A stretch of DNA of 64,000 nt. Source: Phanerodontia chrysosporium (taxonomy: Eukaryota > Basidiomycota > Agaricomycetes > Polyporales > Phanerochaetaceae). Every line of letters starts with the position of its first letter. Within the stretch, counting starts at the first letter, position 1. A model generated the notes under the pieces. That model saw nothing but the letters and a program-made list of their open reading frames with translations, did not search any database and was not told the origin of the DNA. The translations under genes and the position numbers were made by a program. Below are positions 46,500 through 57,203 of the stretch, piece after piece. Where the stretch lies: positions 402,777-466,776 of the forward strand of contig MJGA01000023.1 of assembly GCA_001910725.1 (NCBI GenBank). The letters run 5' to 3'.

Positions 46500-47020
46500 A
46501 GTACGTCGTTCGACAGGTAAGTACAACAATGTTATGGTACCTCGTTGTAGCTTCTGCCGCTTAGGCCCGCCGGTTGCAGGTTGGTACTCGAGAGGAAGAG
46601 CATCTACTCATATATCGCTGAATGAATACACGTCCAAAGCAGTGAAGAATAGTACTACTCACCTATCTGGACACTCGACAACCTCTTCCGCTTCGTGCCA
46701 GCAGTGATTGACATTGAGGATGACATGGAACTCGGGACTGGGAGACTACGGAGTCGATGGCATGCGCGCAATTCTGGAAGGACACCACTGTAGCCTTCTG
46801 TGCCGCACCATGAATCTCGTTGCCAAGGACAGACTATGCCGCGAAGTTGATGCCGTCGCCGCTGAGCTGCCCCATTACCGCGGACAACCTCATGCTTCAC
46901 CGGACTCTCCTCTCTTCGATACAGCTGACTCGGAGCCTGAGACAGGCAACCAGGAGTAGGACATTGATTGAATTGGCCACAGCATGCATTTCCTCATCTA
47001 GATTCATATAGTACAACTTG
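46500..47020. other. Unassigned stretch between two captured fragments
   Basis: Short frames on both strands (for example VAKDRLCREVDAVAAELPHY, 46830 plus) do not match anything I know. Could be another fragment too short to identify. Confidence 0.3.
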
Positions 47021-47021
47021 T

Positions 47022-47735
47022 TTAATGGCGAATACTATCGTAACTCCTCAATGATAACTTTGCAAGGTAGTCCAACTCAGCGTTCCTCTCGAACTCCTTG
47101 ACCGTGCGCTCGGTGTCCTTGTCGAAAAGACCAGAGGACGCCCTCGGGGGCGGGGGAATACCGGCAACGTTGAAGTCACCAAGGAGCATGTTGTCGCGGA
47201 CGAGCTCACGGACACCCTGTAGACCTTGACCTCGATGGCAGCCTAGCCGTCCGCAGCAGTCGAGACGGTTGGGGTCTTCTTGGTTGGGGAGTGGTGGTGC
47301 AGGGAATAAGCTCAGTATCACGAAGAGTATACCGAGCGACAGAGGAGTGGCATCAAGGAGGAGAATGTCGGTGACATGGCCGGCAAGGAGACCACCCTGA
47401 ATAGAGGCACCGATAGCAACCGCGGTTGACCCCCACATCCGATAGAGCCTTCTTTCAGGGGTCGATCATGCGCTGGATGAGGCTGGAGACGAGACCTTTG
47501 AACTGCGAGCAGAGAATCTTGATGTCGATGTGCTTGGGATCGGAAGCGCCCACAGCAACGACGGAAAGGTTGATCTCAGTCTGCTGAGTCGACGAGAGCT
47601 CGATCTTCGCCTTCTCGGGACTCAGCAACCTTACAGATACAGAGGATGGCCATCGGCTCCTTGATGAGGTCCATACCAGGGTCCTTCTCGAGCTCTCTCA
47701 AGAAATTCATCTCCAGGATGGAGATATCGAAGGTC
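47022..47735 (-). pseudogene. Mitochondrial HSP70 (SSC1-type), 3' part
   Basis: Picks up at TFDISILEM, immediately following the VYHLGGG that ends the 5' part 4.8 kb away (52544-53000). Then [21 protein letters not shown] (the segment between ILEM and FLRE is missing), [40 protein letters not shown] with a stop, [34 protein letters not shown] and [30 protein letters not shown] and SVIAVYDLGGG (5' part) point to the mitochondrial form. Nonsense codons (one at the DG-Q-A position) and frame slips mark it as decayed. In its complete form this chaperone drives import and folding in mitochondria; here it is not functional. Confidence 0.9.
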
Positions 47736-50700
47736 TGCTCATTCGTGAGGTTTCGAACCGCGTCCTTGAGCGAGTACTGCTCGCTGTTGATCGTTCGGTA
47801 CACGTCGGTGATCTTCTTGACAGGCTCAATATCGTAGTATGGAATGAGGAAGAACTCGATACCAGCCTCCTTGAACGCGCGTTGGGTCAGGAGGAGACGC
47901 TTGATGCGAGACAAGCACTCGTGGGGGTTGTCGTACGCTTGCTCGATGAGCGCGAGCACCTCTCGCTGAGACTGGTTGAGACGACCCTTGACCGAGTATG
48001 CCTCCTTCAGCTTCTCGAGCGCGAGCACAAGCAACTTGGTGTCGTGCTTGTAGTTGAGCGGAGGGAACGGAACGGGAGAGAACTTGCGGGACTAGAGCCA
48101 GTGAACAGTAGCCGTGTAGATGGCGACAGCCTCCTGGGTATGGAGGTCGGCGGCGGTGACGAAATGACGAAGGATGTTCTTCGGCAAAACGAAGGTGTAC
48201 GATTCTGCGTCGTCCTTGACGTCGTCGTGACTCGTTCGAGACGTAAATGTGCTGCAGACGGAGGGACAGGTGGGTTGCCCAGATCGCACGAACTCGCCAG
48301 TCCGACTTGCTGCTGAAAACCGGCTGCTCGTAGTTCGTAGCTGCGAAAAATATTCAGTGAACGGATCACGGATGATATAAGGGAACCCTTACTTGTGACG
48401 GTCTGAATCGTGTCACCGTGGATGTTGGTCGTCTGTGTCTGCACCGCTGTGACCTGACCCTGAGCCTCGTTGCTCTTCTCAAGCTCAGCCATTTGCTGCC
48501 GCTGAACTGACGGGGCAGCGATCTCCTGTCCAAGAATGATATCGCGAATCTCACTAGCGGTGAGCGACGTAATGTTGACGCTGTTGCGCTCCCCGAAATC
48601 TGCGAGAATAAGATCCTTGAGAGCAACCTCGACCTTGATCCGCTCCACATCGGAAAGAGACGGCCAGACAAAGTGAGGCTCGGTGACGGTGTTCTTGTCT
48701 GGACGAAGGAACAATCTTCGCCTTCTCTTGGTTGACGTGAAAACCGCGAAGGAGAAGATGAGACGCGAGAAGGCCGTGTTGCTCGAAATGGACTTCAGCC
48801 AGTCATCGTACAAGTTGAACAAGACCATCTGCGGCTGCGTGGCACGCAAGATGAGGTCTCCGAACTTCTCCATCTTCATGCAAGCCTGGAACGGAAGCTG
48901 CAGCTCGCTACCTTTGATGACGATGTTCGGGAAGTCGAGCAAATGCACTTCGAGCGGGTCCAACATGCCCTTACGGGTGACGATGACTTGCTTCGGCTGC
49001 TCCTCGACAGGGAGGGAACGGACCAATGCGGCAACTTCTTCGGCAGTCTTCCACTTCGCCAGCTGTCCGAGACCCTTCTGGCCAGCTCAGACACTGGTGT
49101 GGATGATTTTGAGGAACAGCTGGCCAGAGCGCGGGTTGAAGATGAAGATGGCACCGTTAATGGGCTTCGTCGTCAAGTTACCCTCGAAGGTCTTGTGGAT
49201 AGTGACACGGTACACGTTAGTGTCATCGACGAACCAGATGATCCGGTTCGAGAAGAGCTCTGAGTAGTTCTGGCTGTTGAGATACGGTTCCGTGGGCTGG
49301 GACGAGTAGAGCTGCAAACCCTTGCGGATACATTCGCGGAGAACGTGGCACGCAGGGTTGGCCTTCATGATCTTCGCCATAGCTTGCTGGATGAGAGGCT
49401 TGAGACCGGGGAACCAGTTTCCGTAGGCCGACCACAGGTTGTAAGCCAGGTCCATGCCGATCATGACACCGGTCGGTTATGGATAGATACTCATGGAGTC
49501 CGAGATGTAATCCAGGAACTTCGCACGAGTGTACCGCTCGATGTCGTGAGTATCGAAGTCTCCCCAACGGAGCTGCACGTCGATCCAGAACCTGTTGCTC
49601 GTCGTGCCGTCGAGGACGTCCTTGCTATCCGTGACTAGCGACGGGCGAGAGATGTTCCACTATAACAGAGGTCAAGATCGGCATGAGAACGTATATGCGA
49701 GCGAAATGCACGGACCCTGTACGCAGAGAAGAGCAGGATGTCCGCGCAAGATGAGTTCATCTTGTAACTCTTACGAGGATGGATTGTCTCCTTCTGCACG
49801 GTCTCGATTTGCAACGGCTCCAGCTCTTGATCGAACACTTGACACAAGTCCATGACAGCACTCTCGTGAACTAGTCCAAGATGAGTACATATTCTCTAGG
49901 CAAATGACATGGGGAGTTTACTCACTCTTCTGCCACCACAAGTGGGCTCGGAAGATCTGGATCAAACTAATCTTCAGCGTCGGGATTTTACCGTGCCTAG
50001 AGAGTAGGGTGAGCAAGGCCATAAACAACGGCTGGAAGCTAGACTCACATGAAGATACCGGTCAAATCGAGCTGGACTTGGAAATCGACGTAGACATTGG
50101 CGCGGTTGATAGTCGGGCTCCACCAAAGCGTGAACCGACAATTGGGAATTTGGTTGAGACCGGACCGCTGAGCGTTGATGAGCTTCTTGTATCGCATAGA
50201 CTCCTCGAAACCAGACGCCTTCTCGCAGAAGAGACCCTCCCAAGTCGGGAAGTAGGTACCCTTGAATAGTGTGCTCGAGAATACCCTCAACACCACCGAG
50301 TGTGGTGATAACGTCGACAGGGTAGTTGTTGAGCTGCCAGAGCTTGCCATCGTGACGCTGCGACGTCCACCAGAACGGATTGCTGCGTAAGGGACTTAGC
50401 ATCAGGAGATTAAGATGGGGAGGACGGCGACTTACTGCTTGAGCAACTGATACTGCTTCCAGTCTGTGCGGACACGCCAACCGCGATCGTAAGCAAGTGT
50501 GTGCCGGTCTTTCTGGACGAGAGTGTTGATTGGAGGGACACCACGGTCCCAGCTGTCCTCGAGATCCTCGAGTGTCAAGCGGCGATTCTGCGCGTTCGCG
50601 TCTTTCCTCTTCATCGAGTACTCCGACCACACGCGAGCCGAGTCCAAGAATTCCGCCTCCCATGGCTGCAGGTAACGATACAAGTTCGGGATGAGCTGGT

Positions 50701-52540
50701 CTTCCTCATGAGACATACCGGCACGGAAATGGGTGACGCCGACATCGGTCTGCTTCGACCACTGAAGGTCGCTCTGCGGAATGAGGACGTGACCCATGGA
50801 CAGAATGCCGAGACCGCCGAGCTCTTTGGGAGTGTAGAAAACGACGGGCGGGAAACGAGACGGCATCTTACTGTTCAGGCCAATCTTGACACGAGTCTGG
50901 ATCTTGTTCTCCGCCTTGACGAGGGCATCAAGTAGTTCGTTTGTGTGGATGACGGCCTCGCGGTAGTATGTCATGAGACCAATGAGTGCGGTGTTCCACT
51001 TGTTGACGATCTTCGAGAACGTTGTAGAACCCGAGCTCATGAGGACTTGGCGGATACGGTTGTTGAACTGCTGGACACCTTCGTCGGAGACGCGCAAGAA
51101 CGCCTGACTGTACGCTCCTTCGTTTGCTCGTTCGTGAGGTTCCAGACCGCGTCCTTGAGCGAGTACTGCTCGTCATTGATCGTCCGAATCTTCGGCAGGA
51201 TGCGACCTCAAAGCCACACATCGAGAAGAGTAGCTGAGGGTTATCCTTCGAGTAGACACTAACGAAAGTGTCCTCCCACTCGATCGTCGTGAGTGAGCGA
51301 GGCAGGCTCTGCTTGACGTTCCAGAAGACTGCGCGCCCAAGGTTGACATCGTGCTTGATGAGACGCATACGGCAGTCGCGGGGCCAGCAACGCTTGTTGT
51401 TGTAACCGATGACGTTGTTGTTCGTGGGATCGGGATTGGCACTGAGGTAGCGTTGAATGAGGTCTCGAGCCTCCTCGGCCGTGAAGCGGAAGAGAATATG
51501 GATGCGATCGACGTAACGCGAGTATAGACGGATCGGATGACGAGTCTCCGTCGCAACGTCGCGATACTGCAGGAAGTTATTGGGCATCTGCGGTGGGCCG
51601 GCCATTTCGCTCGCCCGCTGCAAGCCAAGAATGAGGAGATCAAGGACGAGACCGTAGTATTGGAACATGAAAGCGGAGAACTGAAGCCCGCGGATGAGAC
51701 CGTAGGCGTTCATGTGCGCCATGTCCTTGTACGTGAGAACTGGTGAACGGTAGCCGTGTAGATGGAGACAGCCTCCTCGGCGCTGATATACGGACCGTCG
51801 TTGAGGTATCCGTACTGACGCTACTGTTCGGCCTTCTAGTAGAGACGAGTGAGGCGGCCGAGATTCTTCTTCACGTCAGCCTTGTCGACCGTAGCTCCCC
51901 GGCGAATACGCTCGCGGTTGTAGTGCGCGACCGAGACCCACCAGTCAGCCTTGCTCTTGATGTACCGGAGGATGATGTTCTCAATGGCCGTTGGCATACC
52001 AGGCACCTTCCATGGAATGTTGGCCTTTCAGCAACGCCAGGTCTCCGACAAGTGCTGGAGGATCGTCTTCGACTGGTTCTGTTTGATCGACTCGGGCATC
52101 ATGTCGAGGATGTAGTGCATGACCGCGGCACAGAGCTTCAAGTCGTAGTGAGACTCGACACGCTGCTTAGTGAGCCGATAGAACGAAGTTAGCATAGTCG
52201 CATGCGAGGACACAAGCAATCACTAACCTTGTACTGGTATCGGTACGTACCAGTCAGGGCACCGATGTGAACGAAGATGTACTGGAGTGCGTCCGCGAGA
52301 TGGAACGCGTTGATGTTGCCCAAACGGTACTGGACGTCGACAACGAGCTTGGTGAGGCGGAGAATCTCGCGACACAAGTGGAAGGCATTTCCGAGCCGCG
52401 ACTTCTTACGCTCTATCATGGTCAGCGTCTTAACGGGCTTCAAGTTCAGGTTGTAGTCGAGGTGCAGGTAGTTCAAGTTCTTCCGGTGGATAAGCAGGTT
52501 GTAGCTCTGCCTGCAGACCGGCTTCCACCCAGTCGAGCCG
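47736..52540 (-). pseudogene. PRP8: PRP8 splicing-factor copy, rearranged, inserted in HSP70
   Basis: PRP8 is the core U5 snRNP protein at the spliceosome active site. Reading the minus strand: DWVEAGLQ and [15 protein letters not shown] (52535), [54 protein letters not shown] (51750), then a gap, [112 protein letters not shown], an intron, [98 protein letters not shown] and [19 protein letters not shown]. The missing block ([17 protein letters not shown], [48 protein letters not shown]) follows at 48136-47736. Introns kept; stops and slips throughout. The first quarter and the end of PRP8 are absent. Confidence 0.93.
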
Positions 52541-52543
52541 CAC

Positions 52544-53000
52544 CACCACCAAGATGGTAGACGGCGATGACGGAGATATCTGCGCGGCCAAGACCGTACA
52601 GGAGAGCAGCGGCTGTCGGCTCGTTGGTGGCATGGAAGACTTCAAGACCGATAATCTGGCCGGCGTTCTCAGTTGCCTGTCGCTGAGCATCGTTGAAGTA
52701 TGCCGGGATGGTGATGGTAGCATGGCTGAGCAGCGTGCATTAGCCACAAAATCCACATGCTTTGCGCGAGACCTGCTTACTTGAACTTCTTATTATTGAG
52801 GAACTGCTCAGCAGTTTCCTTCATCTTAGGCAGAACCTTCGAGGACAGCTTCTCAGGGAACTCATTTAGTGTCAGAAATAGCTCATGATCACACGCTTTG
52901 AGGAGGTACTCACGAAAACCTGCCCCTCTCTACCGTTGTCGACATTGATAGCTCGCTGGCCATCCAGCTTTGAGACAACGCGAACGACTAATGCTTCAAA
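52544..53000 (-). pseudogene. Mitochondrial HSP70 (SSC1-type), 5' part
   Basis: Starts abruptly near LDGQRAINVDN, then after an intron (about 52914-52870) [45 protein letters not shown] across a phase-2 intron (GTAAGC...CTCAG), then [26 protein letters not shown] and [11 protein letters not shown], where PRP8 begins. The ATPase-domain motifs are in the right order. Residues before LDGQ are missing; ATP-binding first motif (IDLGTTNS) is not present. Compared with the family, [12 protein letters not shown] is intact apart from one substitution. Retained introns mean genomic origin. Confidence 0.9.
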
Positions 53001-53111
53001 ACATCCTGCACCCCTTGGCCGTGGCCCCGCAGCTGAAGAGATGCTTGAAGTCGAGGCTGGGTTCGTCGGATTCACGACAGCGTGAATGAGAGTCGACCGG
53101 GCAGCTACACA

Positions 53112-53162
53112 AGAAGATAGGCGACGGAGGCGGCGACGGGGGCGGCGACAGGGGCGGCGACG
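53112..53162. repeat. GGCGGCGAC-type minisatellite
   Basis: Four imperfect 12-15 base units (GGAGGCGGCGACGG, GGGCGGCGACAGG, GGGCGGCGACGG). It lies just past the truncated start of the HSP70 5' part. Confidence 0.8.
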
Positions 53163-53254
53163 GTTAAATAACACGGGGAACGCAGCAAGGGAATGAGGGA
53201 TGGGCGGGCGACCGTAAGGAGGGTTTGAATGTGAAGATGACCCCTTCCGGCTCT

Positions 53255-53345
53255 AGAACGACCCTGCCCAAAGGGCAGGATTGTTCGTCATTACTCTGAC
53301 CCGGCTTGCATTGCAAGCGCGATTGGAGTCTATGTGACGAAACTA
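53255..53345 (-). repeat. Degenerate piece of the inverted-repeat family
   Basis: Keeps the landmarks CTCTGACCCGGC, GCGCGATTGGAGT and TCTAGAACG-like spacing of the repeat near 44380-44450, orientation as the left copy, but with many changes. Confidence 0.55.
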
Positions 53346-54262
53346 GAGACGTCGGAGCCATCATTCTGCTAGAGTGTGTTGCAAACGAGCAGGCGTGCGC
53401 AAGATGCGAGGCCTGACGCCACAATCACGTGGCTCCATCCACTAAGCGCTGGCGCTTGGTTGCCATCATGATCAGTTCGTGATTTCATCCATGGCCTTCC
53501 CGCCTACCGTACAGTATGCCGGTGGGGTTCTGGGTAATGCGAGGGTGTTGAGGCCGAAGCCGAGATAGGTGGCTCGGGGCGTGCTCGGATAACGGACGCA
53601 GCTTCGGCGGGAGTTGCAGGCGCAGCGCAGCACAGGTCGCATCATGATCATTGCCTGGTATACTATATATGGCATCTGGTGTCGCCTCCTGTCTGCATGT
53701 TGCCAAGGGACGCCTCAGCCACGCTTCTGCCTGCTACCTCTTGCTCGGCAGGATTCTGCGCCTTCGAGTCGAGATTTGTCATCTTGGAGGAGCTCTACAT
53801 CAACGCCCAGACAGCCTGCACTGAGTGGGCAGTTAGATGACCCCAATGGCCAACCGTAGCCACCACGCGATATATGTCTTCTCGACGTTGGACCGGATTT
53901 TGATCTCGAGCAGGGACTGCACGCGCCCTGGGACCGTCTGAGTCTAGAGCTATCTGTCTGGCGCAAACGACTCGGAACTCTGATCAGCATGCTCTCCGAA
54001 CTCCCCGGGCTCATGTCTCATTTTGCAGTGTTCATGTGCTCAGCAAATATTAGCACTCTCGCGTGTCAGATACGTGTATTTGTCAAAGGCCGGTTGACCA
54101 ACCTGCTGTACAGTCCCAGGCACTCATACTCGACCAATGTACAGACCGGAAACGCACCCCACTGCTGTGTACAGCAGAGCTAGAGGACGGCCTCTTGGAG
54201 GGCGGCCTTTTGCTGTCGAACCAGCCAGACGTCTAGACTTCTCGCATCACAGCACTAGCATC

Positions 54263-55601
54263 ATGACCTCCACCCCCAAACCGCGTTCTCGCTCACTAAG
54301 TATGCCGTCCCTGAACATCCCCTATGTTCCGACGGAGGTATGTTGGCCTAATTCCTCGCTTCATCTGCGGTTGATGCTTATACCCAAGTGTAGGATCACG
54401 ATGTGTATAACAGTATCCCTCAGGCGACTGCCATTGTGTCGTTTCTTCCAAATTCACGGAAGCAGCCCATGTACTCCGTGAAGCTCACGTTCCTTGCCCC
54501 TCCTGCTCATCACCGGGCCTTCGATACCACATCCAACTGGCTAGAGCTGGCCTTGACACCACCATCCGGCATGACTCAATTGCCGTTGCCTCGCATCAAC
54601 GGGCTGCATGTCACTATCAGAAAATCCCCCGCAAGGTGTTTAGTCGAATGGCGTGGGCAAGGCGATTTCAAACGGCCCGGAGTCTACATACGCATCGGAA
54701 TGGAAGGCATGGCGGGGGCCCCCGTAGAGGTCGAGTACACGGGGTACGACTATGGTCTGCGCGAAGTGAAGAGGTGGTTATCCTGGTGGGACGGCCGGGT
54801 GTGGGATCTGCGAGTGTTGCTCCCCACTTTTCCTGTTCCGGTGGAAGACTTCCAAGTCGACGTTTGTCCTTGCGAGAGTGAGTCTTTCCTCACTCGTTTT
54901 CGCACCAACTGACATTTCACTTTCGTATACAAGGCTTCCGGTTGCAATCCATCCAGAGCAACGTTATCGGAGCAGTTAGTCTTCTCCACGACATGCTCAC
55001 CGACCAGCCTTGTCCCCTGTACCCGTATGACAATCCTCAGCTATCGGTGCGTGTCTCGGAGGCGCGCAGGAGCTGCCTCCAGCAGAGGAACCATTCCGGA
55101 ACACGCCTGTCTCCCGGCTGCATGGTTCTGCTCATCACGGTTCTGATGGCAGTCTTGGGGGTTTTCATCGCGATCGCCGAGTCGCTCGTGTTCCTAGACG
55201 AACCACTTTCATTCCCCGTCGAGTTCGTCCATAACCATCGGCTTGATGTGCACATCTCACCAGTACCCACCCCTGCCGCTGCAGACACGCAAACAGGCAC
55301 AGTCGTCTATGTAACAGTCACGACGACGACCACTGCCCATTCCACAACTACGCTGGAGCCATCAAGTTCATCTACGGCGGGGCTTTTCTCGGAGAATCGT
55401 CTGTCCTCTGGTACTTCCAACACAGCTCACGCAGAAGAAACCCCCGTTGTCCCTGTGCGAGGATTGGGGAGAGCCATCGTACGAAGTAGGGACTGGAACG
55501 AACATCTGAAGAAAGCAGAATCTCGACTACGTAAGGAACTAGTTCAAGTACTGCGAAAGGGGTGGAGGATCTGCGCTTATATCGTCAATAATTGGCTGTA
55601 A
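54263..55601 (+). CDS. Membrane-anchored protein of unknown function
   Basis: Three exons with clean junctions: 54263-54338, 54395-54879 (introns GTATGT...TGTAG and GTGAGT...ACAAG), and 54936-55601. Start MTSTPKPRSRSLSMPSLNIP. Exon 2 reads YNSIPQATAIVSFLPN, a variable domain, GDFKRPGVYIRIGMEGMAGA, WWDGRVWDLRVLLPTFPVPV. Exon 3 gives VIGAVSLLHDMLTDQPCPLY, a single helix MVLLITVLMAVLGVFIAIAE, a Thr/Ser-rich linker and a basic C-terminal helix ending CAYIVNNWL. A charged domain, one helix, then Thr-rich stalk suggests a cell-surface or organelle membrane protein. The block LLPTFPVPV recurs as EILLPRFPLPV in the gene at the right end, so the two may be distant relatives. Frame intact. Confidence 0.65.
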
Positions 55602-55854
55602 ATTACTAGATCCTGTGTAACAAGTGGTTGAAATGAAAGATATACTTCGCAATGAGAATACAACCGGATCCGGATCCAGGACATGTATATACTATGTCAC
55701 TGTTGAAGCAGCTCGCGGTCATTAATTATGGTCATGACACAGGTTACGAAACGCTGGCTTCGGGGTCTAACCTCGATATCAATGGTCTGAATATATATTA
55801 CAAATCCGTTTTTCGAATATGCGGCATCTCTCTAACCTTCGACATCCACTATAC

Positions 55855-56405
55855 ATGATGGCCTCCGAGACTGCAATTCCCGGTATTTCCTTTGTGAAGT
55901 ACAATTCATTGGCGGGCTCCCCTGCTTGCGCATCAGAAAAGGCACAAGCTCGAGGAGATCATACTATTGTCATTGAAACCCTGTCAGATGGGACGCAGAT
56001 AGGGTCATTAGTACCGTTGGCGATTGGAGCGGCAACACCGGCGGATGAAGGTGACTTCCCTCGTATCATCGACTTCTGCGGGTTCGGGTTTCCTATCCCA
56101 CTGTATCCCAACATCACTAACCATGCGGATAGAGCCAAGGAACTATGCACCGAATACCGTTGGAACATGCTCAAACTGAACAACAACTATGTATGCAAGG
56201 TCTTCCCAGTGGATCTGTATCCGAAGTCCGGGGAGCAGCCTAGGGCAGAGGTTTCTCACGTGGACCCAGGTACGCTTTCAATATCAACACATGGCCATAC
56301 GATTATTGACGACGTACAGGAAAAGACGATATCTTCGGAATGATGCCTGGCGGATTCCCCAGAACACCCTGCAGAAATCCCGTCCAGGCCCAGGAGAAAG
56401 ACTAA
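55855..56405 (+). CDS. Small-family hypothetical protein, paralogue of 30642-31919
   Basis: Start MASETAIPGISFVKYN at 55858 (another ATG at 55855). The core IVIETLSDGTQIGSLVPL, DEGDFPRIIDFCG, RWNMLKLNNNYVCKVFP matches the minus-strand gene at 30642-31919 in order and spacing. A phase-1 intron (about 56271-56321) leads to GKDDIFGMMPGGFPRTPC and a stop near 56403-56405. It lacks the long basic tail of the paralogue. No function recognised; the recurrence in accessory DNA suggests it may travel with mobile elements. Confidence 0.5.
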
Positions 56406-56409
56406 GTGC

Positions 56410-57170
56410 TTCACGTATCCTTGAAACCCTCGTTAGTCCCCAAATCCCAGCCACCGTCCAGGATCCCTGCAAGACCTTCGCTCCTGACACAAGTTCACGA
56501 GAAGCCCTAGAAGGGAAGTGAGTACAAGCCCTACCGACCCGACCTCAGGCCGGAGGGGTCAACACGCTTCGGGAGGTCACAAAGGCCGCAGCGCGGCGGA
56601 GCCATTGCAAAGGCAGTATGCGATAGAGGATATAAATGATGCATCTGGTGAGTACTCGTCCTCGCGGTGCTTATCAATACTGAAAGCGCACCGCCAGAGT
56701 ATTCCCGTCGACCACGAACACGTGCCGTCACCCGCGGCCGGACGTGAACCACAGCGGATGGCGGTACTCATGTAAAATCGTTGGATATCTGGCTCTAGCT
56801 AGAGAGGTTCTGAGGTCAGAGTCTAGATAGCAGACCGAGATTAGAAAACAGAAATATCAGCTGATTATTTGGCTACGCACCGTCCTCGGTGTCAAGAGAA
56901 ATGCCATGATCCTGAAAGAAGGATGTTTGCCCGAGGAGCCATCACCTTGAGAAAGTGAGTGATGAGAGCGCGGAGAGGGCCATCTAGCTACCACCGGCAT
57001 GGCGGCTGGTTCATGAGGAGGACGAGGATCAGACGTGGTACCATGGCCAGCGCCCGCTGATCATGAACGGGACATGCCGTGTACAGGCCTTGCGCTTCCA
57101 ATTGGAGGCGGCCTGGGGCGTCCTGAAAGTGGCTGATCATGAAAAGAGTGCCAGCATCCCTGCATCGCAA
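56410..57170. other. Intergenic
   Basis: No gene supported between the small-family protein and the poly(A) run at 57174. Only short frames on both strands. Confidence 0.35.
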
Positions 57171-57173
57171 AAG

Positions 57174-57193
57174 AAAAAAAAAAAAAAAAAAAA
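57174..57193. repeat. A20 homopolymer
   Basis: Twenty A residues on the plus strand, preceded by CAAAAG, ten bases beyond the end of the JmjC gene. On the minus strand it is a T20 downstream of the stop codon. It could be a slippage-prone tract or the trace of a retro-insertion. Confidence 0.75.
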
Positions 57194-57203
57194 CGTTGAA
57201 ACT

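Noticed and set aside
47736..52540. PRP8 intein (fungal PRP8 genes often carry one)
   Set aside because: No HINT-domain motifs or large insertion interrupt the PRP8 parts seen.
47022..53000. Processed retro-pseudogenes
   Set aside because: Introns are retained in both HSP70 and PRP8, and there is no poly(A) tail or target duplication.
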